Positions 57,864-64,000 of a stretch of DNA of 64,000 nucleotides are shown one piece after another. Origin of the DNA: Pyrinomonadaceae bacterium (GTDB lineage: Bacteria > Acidobacteriota > Blastocatellia > Pyrinomonadales > Pyrinomonadaceae); contig JAIBCB010000006.1 in assembly GCA_019694355.1 (NCBI GenBank), positions 1 through 64,000 of the forward strand. The letters are read 5' to 3'. Every line of letters starts with the position of its first letter. The first letter of the stretch is position 1. Under the pieces are notes generated by a model. The model ran no database searches and was not told the DNA's origin. It worked only from the letters and a program-made list of their open reading frames with translations. The position numbers were made by a program, and so were the translations under genes.

Positions 57864-60254
57864 CTATCGAAAAGGGCCCTCGATCACGTGTTGGGGCCGA
57901 CGAATAGACGTTGTCCGCTCCAAGTCCCCTTGCTTCCGGTTTTCATCTGCCGGGTCGTGCTTCGGAATATCGATCTCCTTAACTTCAGCATGAATTGTTT
58001 TCGGGGACTCGAAGTCTCGCAACAGTTCGCCGACGGAAAGTATCGATCGATCCTCAGCAGCCTCCACAAGCGATCGCAGCCGTTCGGCTTCTTTTGGGTT
58101 GCGGGTTTTCGAGATACGAGACTCTAAAATCGTGATCTCAGGATGCGTGAAGATCGGCTGATAAACCGATTCGCTTCTCAGCCCGAAGTACGAAAATTCC
58201 TTGAACTCCGACGCTACACGCGAAGCCGACACCATAATCTCTTTCGCCGCCGTTACATCGTCTTTCAGTCTCAGCTCTTTATCTTCGACAAGGCCTGAGA
58301 CCGTGCGGCGAAGTTTTCGGTGCTCGCGGCTTTCGAAAAGTTCGTTGATCGCCCTGTCGAGCAATGAGTTTCTTTGAGGCAGATCGACATCGTGCAGGCT
58401 CAAATACGAAGTGCTATTCGACCGCTTATCTTCCATCGCTACCTTCTGAAATCGCTTCCCATCCTGGAACGATCTCAGGTCGTCTTTAGCCTGATCGAAC
58501 TCAATTCTCGCAACGATCTCCCTGGCAATGGCTCGCCCCGCGACGATGCTATGCTCAGTGAAGTCAGTCGGCGGATCGGCCTTCATTAGTTTTCGAAATG
58601 CGATGGAATCGCTTCTGGCTGATTCGATCATCGAGCGTTGATGTTTCCAGCTGTTTTCGTAGTCACTCTTTAGTCTCAACTGAACCGAAAGTTTCTCGAC
58701 CTCCGCGATCTGTTGCGGTGAATATGATGGATCGATAGTGCCATTCTCCGGATTGGCGTTCAGGATACCGGCAAGGATCTTCGCCTTGTTCCGTTCGGCT
58801 TTTCCTTCTTTCTTAATGCTCGCCAGCTGCCCGGTCAGTTTCGCGGCGACCTGGTCGCGTAGGGGGTCTGTCGGAGTCGCTTGTGCTGATACCGCTCGAT
58901 TCTTGGATAATCGCGTTGCTGCGGCCTTCACCTTTTCAAGGAAAGAATGTGGCGAATTGCTTTGATCCTTTTGCTCCCGATCCAGGTCGGCGAGCGACAC
59001 CGACCGTTCGTCGATTTCGACCCGGAGATAGTAGCCTTTCTCGCTTAGTTCTTTGTGCATCTTTTCGCTCAGCTGTGACCGAAGTTCGGAGATGCTTTTC
59101 TGTGCGAGGACCGACCGAAGATCCTCGCGGCTTCGAGGCTCTACTTCACCCGATCTCACCAGTTCCGTCCTGATCCTTTCAAGGTACGAGAATCGGCGAA
59201 CGTCAGATGTCTCAAAAAAATGCTCCTGAAGCCTGTCGACTTCCTCTTTTGAAAGCAGGGGAATCGGAAGCTGGCGGCCGCTCTTCTTATACTCGCTTCG
59301 GATCAGCTTTGCGTCCCGGATCACGTCGGGATATTCGTTTTGAAGCTGCTGCTTTGCGGCCTCCTCCTTCGCAAGCATTTTGTGAAGGATCGTCCGGATC
59401 TGCCGTTCGGCTTGTGTTGGTTCGCCGGTTTCGTTTCTGGTGTCGTGTTTCTGGAGTTCCTGAAGAGAAAGGCGTTTTTTTCTGCCAGTGACGGGATCGC
59501 TTACCGTAAACCGCATTTTACCGCCGCGATCCAGCAAAGACTCGATCCTGGTCTCGACGCGAAGAAGCTCGTATTCCGCAACTATTCCTCTTGCCAGAAT
59601 CTTACGCTCTTCGGCGATCCGCATAGCTAATTTTCTCTCCTCGAAAGTCGTTCCCCTCTCCGACCTTTTCGGAGCTTTGTCATGCATCCGCTCGCGGCCG
59701 ATGATGGCTTCCATTTTCTCGGTCGCGGCGTCGATCAGGTGCCCATTGACCAGCACCATTTCGTTGTCGCGAACCACATAGTGAGGAAGAGTTTCTCGCG
59801 GGATCTTTGTCAGGGTTTTTCTCGCTATTTCTTTGGTGAGATATTGTTTTTGGATCGCGATGTGAACGTGCGGGTTCCTTGTGTTGCGATGCACCGCCGC
59901 AGTCCATAAAAGTCGCTCTGCATTTATGGAAGTTTCAAAGCTCTTTATCGCCGCGCGAGTGATCTCCTTCAAGGCTTTCTTTCGCCCCGCTTCGTTAGTC
60001 CCCAGCTTCCGGTAGTCGTCGTCCCGAAATGAAAGAACGAGATGGTGCAGCTCATCGTTCGAAGGCCGGCCTTTAGCGATACCGACCCTCATCGAGTTGT
60101 TGGCACTTTTTACGGAAAGCTCGTCCGCAAAAGCATTAAAGATCTCGCGCGAATTCTGCGGCTCTCTTTCCGGATCGACTTTGCTATGGGCTATGTAGTG
60201 AACCAGACCGCGCGAGCTTCCTCTTTTCGCCTGCACGCTTGCGACGACTCTCAT
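57864..60254 (-). CDS. MOBP-like conjugative relaxase
   Basis: A 796-residue protein. The N-terminus carries the relaxase domain: KRGSSRGLVHYIAHSKVDPE (motif I, candidate nicking Tyr at about 20), MRVGIAKGRPSNDELHHLVL and RLLWTAAVHRNTRNPHVHIA (about 130), with the HxH metal triad of motif III. RP4 TraI has an equivalent LVxYI Tyr and the IncP-like nic core found in the gap at 60899 agrees. The C-terminal two thirds are charged, helical sequence rich in coiled coils (RHSLLEKVKAAATRLSKNR), with no helicase motif. It nicks oriT and is exported by VirD4. The start overlaps the MobC-like gene (ATGA). Close relatives are unknown to me; family-level call only. Confidence 0.8.
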   Translation of the reverse strand: MRVVASVQAKRGSSRGLVHYIAHSKVDPEREPQNSREIFNAFADELSVKSANNSMRVGIAKGRPSNDELHHLVLSFRDDDYRKLGTNEAGRKKALKEITRAAIKSFETSINAERLLWTAAVHRNTRNPHVHIAIQKQYLTKEIARKTLTKIPRETLPHYVVRDNEMVLVNGHLIDAATEKMEAIIGRERMHDKAPKRSERGTTFEERKLAMRIAEERKILARGIVAEYELLRVETRIESLLDRGGKMRFTVSDPVTGRKKRLSLQELQKHDTRNETGEPTQAERQIRTILHKMLAKEEAAKQQLQNEYPDVIRDAKLIRSEYKKSGRQLPIPLLSKEEVDRLQEHFFETSDVRRFSYLERIRTELVRSGEVEPRSREDLRSVLAQKSISELRSQLSEKMHKELSEKGYYLRVEIDERSVSLADLDREQKDQSNSPHSFLEKVKAAATRLSKNRAVSAQATPTDPLRDQVAAKLTGQLASIKKEGKAERNKAKILAGILNANPENGTIDPSYSPQQIAEVEKLSVQLRLKSDYENSWKHQRSMIESARSDSIAFRKLMKADPPTDFTEHSIVAGRAIAREIVARIEFDQAKDDLRSFQDGKRFQKVAMEDKRSNSTSYLSLHDVDLPQRNSLLDRAINELFESREHRKLRRTVSGLVEDKELRLKDDVTAAKEIMVSASRVASEFKEFSYFGLRSESVYQPIFTHPEITILESRISKTRNPKEAERLRSLVEAAEDRSILSVGELLRDFESPKTIHAEVKEIDIPKHDPADENRKQGDLERTTSIRRPQHVIEGPFR

Positions 60255-60898
60255 AGCGGTTTCGGTTCGGAAGGCAGATCATTCGGGGTCGCAGCGACAA
60301 GCCCGCGAAGCCGCGTTGCGAAGTACAGTTCATCCATCAGCTGCGGCCCGGAGTCGATGCCGTGAAAGGAACAGCATTTGTCGAGGTCGAGGATCGTCTG
60401 AGCGATAACGGCCTGCATTGTGCCGTCGGTAATAAGTTTGATGTTTTCCTTACCTGTTTCCTTCGGCGAAGTGAGCTCGATCATACGGCTTAAGATGATG
60501 TTCAGCACAAATACGGAGAGACCCGACAGCGAATATATCTCGCGGGAGAAAACGGAAGTATTTTGTGCTTCGATCCTCTGGTTCTCTTCGATATTCTTTA
60601 GCCGGCTGACTATCTCCATCAGGCGTTGGGATCCGGTCTCGTCTTTGCGGCTTTGTTCGACTAGCAGATCTAGCCTGTCCCGGCACGGATTCGCGCTGAA
60701 ATGTTCGTACTTGTCGGACAAGGCAAAGCGGATCATCTTGCGGACCAAGAGGGATCTTTCTTCTCCCGTTTCCCTGACCAGTTCGTCAAGCTTTTCTTCG
60801 TCCGATTCGAAGGGTCTGATGGTAATGGGCTGTCCGGGTTTCTCGTCGGAGATTCCGTGTAACTTGTTGGCGATGCAGTCTCGTTCTCGCTTCCTCAT
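60251..60898 (-). CDS. MobC-like relaxosome accessory protein
   Basis: A 215-residue protein with a possible ribbon-helix-helix N-terminus (KPGQPITIRPFESDEEKLDE; RETGEERSLLVRKMIRFALS), helical middle (LMEIVSRLKNIEENQRIEAQ) and a hydrophobic-tinged end (GLSVFVLNIILSRMIEL). Relaxosome accessory proteins (MobC/TraJ) bind oriT and help the relaxase. It is the first gene of the leftward relaxase operon, directly next to the putative oriT, and overlaps the relaxase start by 4 bp (ATGA). Confidence 0.6.
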   Translation of the reverse strand: MRKRERDCIANKLHGISDEKPGQPITIRPFESDEEKLDELVRETGEERSLLVRKMIRFALSDKYEHFSANPCRDRLDLLVEQSRKDETGSQRLMEIVSRLKNIEENQRIEAQNTSVFSREIYSLSGLSVFVLNIILSRMIELTSPKETGKENIKLITDGTMQAVIAQTILDLDKCCSFHGIDSGPQLMDELYFATRLRGLVAATPNDLPSEPKPL

Positions 60899-61278
60899 AT
60901 TCGTCTCGTCGAACCGCTCATTTCGTTAAAAGGAGCTCCGCCTTTGTGTACGAACGATTCGAAGCGAGACCAAGCAATATACGCACCGTATCTGAATTCG
61001 CGGACTTGTATTCGCACTCGTGTACCTTGTGTACAAGCCTTAAACCTTTGTATCTGTGAGTACTTGCGGGAAATACGAAACGAAAAGCCGGTCTATCCTG
61101 TCGTACGGGGACGGCAGGCTTTTACGCATTTTTGAACCAACCGGCGTCGGGCGGCTTATTTACACGCCAAAGACCCCGGGCTTATCACCTCCTTCCGAGA
61201 CAAAGTCTCGCTGGCACATGAGTTGATTGCACTCTTTGCAGCTACTACTACCACCGCAAAAGGAGTCGATCAAAAACT
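60899..61278. other. Putative oriT region
   Basis: This 380-bp gap lies between the leftward MobC-relaxase operon and a rightward accessory gene. It contains GTCTATCCTGTCG: the core TATCCTG at 61094-61100 is the same as the IncP and T-DNA border nic core, with the predicted nick between 61100 and 61101. The flanks AAAAGCC (61083-61089) and GGCTTTT (61116-61122) form a 7-bp inverted repeat around it. Other repeats: CGAGAC (61196-61201) inverted as GTCTCG (61205-61210), and a CTTG-TGTA-CAAG hairpin near 61037. Which strand is nicked is inferred from the IncP analogy. TGGCACATGAGTTGAT at 61212 is sigma-54-like but misses the GC of the -12 box. Confidence 0.55.
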
Positions 61279-61566
61279 ATGTCAACAACGCCCGAAACAA
61301 ACTCGTCGGTAAAGCAAAAACAGGAGCAGCCGATGCTTCAGATCAACCGCCTCAACTACATCCGGATCAACGCCAAGATCCTCGACAGCACCGATCAAAA
61401 ACTGAAGAGATACCTTCAATTCTCCGGCGAGCAAATGAACACGAAGGTCACAACCGACGACGTCATCGAATATGCTCTGAACCTGCTTTTCGAGCGGGAC
61501 TCAGCCTTCAAGAGTTGGAGCAAGACAAGAACCTTATCGGCACCCGATCTAAGCGGAAAACGCTGA
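61279..61566 (+). CDS. Small ssDNA/oriT accessory-like protein
   Basis: A 95-residue protein: a disordered Gln/Ser N-terminus, then QINRLNYIRINAKILDSTDQ and KLKRYLQFSGEQMNTKVTTD, followed by VIEYALNLLFERDSAFKSWS. The two helices after a strand could form a ribbon-helix-helix dimer. Divergent from the relaxase operon and next to oriT, it may be a TraY-like accessory; family not recognised. The ribosome site (AAAGGAG) lies 13 nt upstream, which is long. Its end overlaps the end of the RNase H gene by 18 bp (convergent). Confidence 0.5.
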   Translation: MSTTPETNSSVKQKQEQPMLQINRLNYIRINAKILDSTDQKLKRYLQFSGEQMNTKVTTDDVIEYALNLLFERDSAFKSWSKTRTLSAPDLSGKR

Positions 61567-62202
61567 AGGAAGTGACGCTACTCCGTCGAAAGTCGAATGC
61601 GAATTAACCGGATGGCCGAAAGTCGTGTAGCGGCTGATGATCTTATCAAGCTCGATCTCGAATGAGCGGATGTTCAACTGGTTACTCTCATCCGAAAGAT
61701 GCTCCCTCAGCAGCTCTATATCGTCAGAAAGCAGATCGGTTTGAGCGGTCGAGGCCGCCCGAGCGAGCCTATCGGCCGCCTCCTGAAACAGAAGCCCGTC
61801 GTGCCCTTTGACCCATCGCCAAGTGATGTGATGGTCATAACATTTCTCGACCAACTGACTCCAGAAAGGACGGTTTGTCTTCATTCTATTCCTGCCGTTC
61901 ATAGTGTCGACCACGTATCGCGAATCGGAGAAGATCTCTACACGGCAGGGACGGCGAAGCTCCTCAAGAGCATTCACGCAGGCGAGTATCTCGGCTTGCT
62001 GGTTCGTCATCGGACCGAGATATTTCGCAAGGAGCTTCAGTTCCATTCTGTTGCGATCTACTATTACCGCTCCGCAGCCGGCAGATTGATCCGGCGAACC
62101 GTTACGAAGGCACGAAGCGTCCGCGTATATCGTCACGATCGGTGTGTAGGTTTCGCCCGCGTCAGTGCGGCCGTTCTCTTTCACGAGCTTCAATGCGGTC
62201 AC
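61549..62202 (-). CDS. Ribonuclease HI-like protein
   Basis: A 217-residue protein with an RNase H fold at about 20-150: TIYADASCLRNGSPDQSAGC (first Asp), NQQAEILACVNALEEL (Glu), VEIFSDSRYVVDTMNG (second Asp) and WRWVKGHDGLLFQEAADRLA (last Asp). All four catalytic acids are present. It cleaves RNA in RNA-DNA hybrids, useful for primer removal in plasmid replication or after conjugation. The last 60 residues are extra. It is followed upstream by SSB on the same strand. Confidence 0.9.
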   Translation of the reverse strand: MTALKLVKENGRTDAGETYTPIVTIYADASCLRNGSPDQSAGCGAVIVDRNRMELKLLAKYLGPMTNQQAEILACVNALEELRRPCRVEIFSDSRYVVDTMNGRNRMKTNRPFWSQLVEKCYDHHITWRWVKGHDGLLFQEAADRLARAASTAQTDLLSDDIELLREHLSDESNQLNIRSFEIELDKIISRYTTFGHPVNSHSTFDGVASLPSAFSA

Positions 62203-62230
62203 AGACTTACCTCCCGAAGAACAATTAAAT

Positions 62231-62255
62231 CGGGCACCGAGATAGTCGATGCCCG
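62231..62255 (-). terminator. Putative terminator after SSB
   Basis: CGGGCA (62231-62236) and TGCCCG (62250-62255) form a short stem with a 13-nt loop. On the minus strand it is followed by ATTTAATTG. It lies between the SSB stop (62286) and the RNase H start (62202). Confidence 0.45.
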
Positions 62256-62285
62256 TGAAATAGACTTCAAAAACTAATAACTGCC

Positions 62286-62729
62286 CTAGAACTGGTCTAC
62301 GAACGGCTCTGCGGGTTGCGTCTCCGCATTCAGCGGACCCGTATATTCAGGGGTTGAAGGCTCCTGATTCTCACCGCTTGGTGCGTCCGATTCCTGTCCA
62401 TCGGAGCGGTTTCCGCCGACGAACTCGAACGAGAAAAGGGCTACCTCGGCGCCGGATCGCGGATCTCCTTCATTCGTAGTCCACGGATTGAATGAAAGCC
62501 TGCCGTGAACGAGAAGGTGGGTGCCCTTCTTCACATATTCGGCAAGGGTCTCGGCAGTCTTCCCGAACGCGGTCACGTTGAACCAGTGAGTGACCTGGAC
62601 ACGCCCGTCGGGACCGTTCTTGAAGGAGTTCGAAGCGATCGGAAAACTTGCTACCGCGGTACCTTTTTCCGAATAGCGGAGACTTACGTCGCGACCCGCG
62701 TTTCCTAATATTGAGATAGATGCAGACAT
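62286..62729 (-). CDS. ssb: Single-stranded DNA-binding protein
   Basis: A 147-residue protein with an OB-fold: SISILGNAGRDVSLRYSEKG, VASFPIASNSF, THWFNVTAFGKTAETLAEYV, KKGTHLLVHGRLSFNPWTT. The acidic C-terminal tail ends EPFVDQF, in place of the usual DDDIPF. It binds ssDNA as a tetramer and recruits replication proteins through its tail. GGAGC precedes the ATG. It probably supports conjugative DNA entry or replication along with ERF and RNase HI. Confidence 0.92.
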   Translation of the reverse strand: MSASISILGNAGRDVSLRYSEKGTAVASFPIASNSFKNGPDGRVQVTHWFNVTAFGKTAETLAEYVKKGTHLLVHGRLSFNPWTTNEGDPRSGAEVALFSFEFVGGNRSDGQESDAPSGENQEPSTPEYTGPLNAETQPAEPFVDQF

Positions 62730-62863
62730 GGTTAATTTTTGCTCCTTTGGTTAATTTTTACTCCGTCCGGGAATGGCGGCCGGGCCTTTTGCGCGGGCGG
62801 AACCTGTATTTCCGCCACTTGCCTGACCGCCGCTCCCTTTCAAATGTTTTTGCAATTCAACTC

Positions 62864-64000
62864 CTAGGCCGAAGGAACGACGTGAACCTGTCGGATCTGG
62901 TTGGCGGGCTGCGAAAAGAGGTTCTGCTGCCGGTGTGCCAGAACCGTCGAGGCTTGCAATCTCAGTTCAGCTTCTCGCGTGCGAACCGCGTCCCAAAGCC
63001 GCTGTTTCTCCTGACGTGTAAGCGCCTGAGCTTCCGGATCGTTATAGAGTGAAAACTTGAGAAACCGAAGCCCTCCGGACGAGGCCCTTTCGATCTTCCG
63101 AAGCCATTGTCTTGCCCCTTGCGAGAACCGATCTCGCAACCGTACTTCCTGGGATTTCGCTACCGTGTTCAGTGCCGTGAATTCTTTCAGCGAGAGCCGG
63201 TTGCGCTCCTTGAAATCCGCGTACGCACGCTTCTTAAGATCAGCCACGTCCGCGGTGTCCGAAGTGTTTCGAATGGCGAGATACAACTCCTGATATGCCT
63301 CATGCCGCAAACTCCTCAAATGAAAATCCGAGTACTGTCGACGCCACAGAAGTCTTAGAACCGCGGCCGCGTACTGCATCTCCTCGAAGTCTGGATTGAC
63401 CTCCTGATCGGTGACGAATTCGACCGCATTTCCCTTGCTGAATGTGAACATCCTGCGGGCCGAACGAACCACCTTTTGATCGTAGATCCGGTCGAGTGAA
63501 AGCGAGAGCCATTCCTCGAATTCGTGATCCGTGAACGGACCCTTCGACGGCTGATTCCAACTTGGGACCGGTAATGCCGACCCTGTTCGATTCGTCCACG
63601 CCTCAGCAATCATTCGCCTACCGTTTTGAACTGCGTTCGCGCCCATCGTATGGCCGACAAAAAGCCTTCCTAGTTCGGATGCCAGGAGTCTTGCCTCGCC
63701 AGGAAGACAGGATTCGTCCACCTCGCAGTCAAGATCGAAAACAACCACCGACCGCTGACCGCTGTTCATTGTGAGGCCGATAATGCCGTTCTCGTCGTAT
63801 TGCTCGATGTTCTCGAATGTGAGGAAGTCCCGATCCAGATCTTCGATCGATTTATCTCCGTCCTGGAGATAGAATTCCGCGAGGTCGTCATAGATCAACT
63901 GGCTCGCTTTTTGTCGTCCAACGCGCCGGAGAACCGCCTTCATTTCATCATCGAAAATCGAGTATCGAGGCGGGAGCGGCTTACGGTTCTTGGCCGCTTC
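62864..64000 (-). CDS. Unknown protein, N-terminus beyond window
   Basis: The frame is open to the window edge (the extra residues before the Met at 63943 read EAAKNRKPLPPRYSIFDDE, which looks coding), so the gene is 5'-partial with at least 378 residues. Features: KASQLIYDDLAEFYLQDGDK, RSVVVFDLDCEVDESCLPGE, FEEWLSLSLDRIYDQKVVRS, and a helical C-terminus (LTRQEKQRLWDAVRTREAEL). A DLD pair near VVVFDLDC could be metal-binding, but I recognise no family. It is followed by the SSB-RNase H operon on the same strand (134 bp gap). Confidence 0.55.
   Translation of the reverse strand, partial: EAAKNRKPLPPRYSIFDDEMKAVLRRVGRQKASQLIYDDLAEFYLQDGDKSIEDLDRDFLTFENIEQYDENGIIGLTMNSGQRSVVVFDLDCEVDESCLPGEARLLASELGRLFVGHTMGANAVQNGRRMIAEAWTNRTGSALPVPSWNQPSKGPFTDHEFEEWLSLSLDRIYDQKVVRSARRMFTFSKGNAVEFVTDQEVNPDFEEMQYAAAVLRLLWRRQYSDFHLRSLRHEAYQELYLAIRNTSDTADVADLKKRAYADFKERNRLSLKEFTALNTVAKSQEVRLRDRFSQGARQWLRKIERASSGGLRFLKFSLYNDPEAQALTRQEKQRLWDAVRTREAELRLQASTVLAHRQQNLFSQPANQIRQVHVVPSA

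Noticed and set aside
61212..61227. Sigma-54-like promoter (TGGCACATGAGTTGAT) ahead of the small accessory gene
   Set aside because: The -12 box has GA instead of the near-invariant GC, so the match is not convincing, unlike the pair at 39677-39726.
1..64000. CRISPR arrays, tRNA or rRNA genes
   Set aside because: No regularly spaced direct repeats and no tRNA- or rRNA-like sequence was noticed on either strand.

Overview
The window looks like part of a large conjugative plasmid or integrative conjugative element from a Gram-negative, probably environmental bacterium. Several cargo genes (a carboxypeptidase-regulatory-domain secreted protein, a very large RHS protein starting with a hydrophobic anchor, secreted metalloproteases) resemble what is common in Acidobacteriota, especially Blastocatellia. 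That host assignment is an inference from protein style only. I see no rRNA, tRNA, CRISPR array or housekeeping gene.

Left part (1-17900). A leftward operon carries a coiled-coil protein, a small acidic protein, a Ycf46-type AAA protein with altered Walker motifs, a Ycf35/DUF1257 protein, a DUF2997 protein and a radical-SAM activase-like gene that runs off the left edge. A rightward Abi_C plus metallophosphoesterase pair (candidate defence) follows, then the wreck of an SRPBCC gene. Next is a PRTRC-type ubiquitin-like cassette (DUF2958, ThiF/E1-like, JAB protease, E2-like B protein; then ERF annealing protein, F-like, small, C-like beta-grasp and E-like proteins). The cassette is split by a rightward three-gene island (TcmP, DUF5131/Gp37-Gp68, PD-(D/E)XK nuclease). 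A sigma-54 activator without a sensor domain closes this part.

Middle-left (18300-25734). A leftward DNA-metabolism operon contains a Toprim/zinc-finger primase-like protein, an N6-adenine methyltransferase, an unknown protein and a strawberry-notch helicase. The methyltransferase is cleanly interrupted by a 1206-bp IS3-family element with a 4-bp target duplication (AATG on the + strand).

Cargo (25740-32695). Two oppositely oriented modules each pair a secreted HExxH protease with secreted beta-sandwich proteins. The right-hand protease copy is 5'-truncated where it abuts a duplicated fragment of the VirB6/TrbL gene.

Type IV secretion (32841-48643). There are two divergent operons. Leftward run VirB2, VirB3, VirB4, TrbJ/VirB5 and TrbL/VirB6. 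Rightward run a lytic transglycosylase, VirB8, VirB9, VirB10, a MoxR-like AAA+ ATPase at the usual VirB11 position, a membrane protein, the VirD4 coupling protein and another small membrane protein. The 136-bp divergent gap carries two back-to-back sigma-54 type -24/-12 elements, which fits the sigma-54 activator encoded on the same element.

Right part (48647-64000). This holds a carboxypeptidase-regulatory-domain protein, an RHS protein ending in an HExxH domain, a relaxase-associated protein, a MOBP-like relaxase, a MobC-like protein, a putative oriT with an IncP/T-border-like nic core (TATCCTG), a small auxiliary protein, RNase HI, SSB and an unknown protein that runs off the right edge. 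The window thus combines conjugation, single-strand DNA processing, candidate defence, and secreted-protease/RHS cargo.
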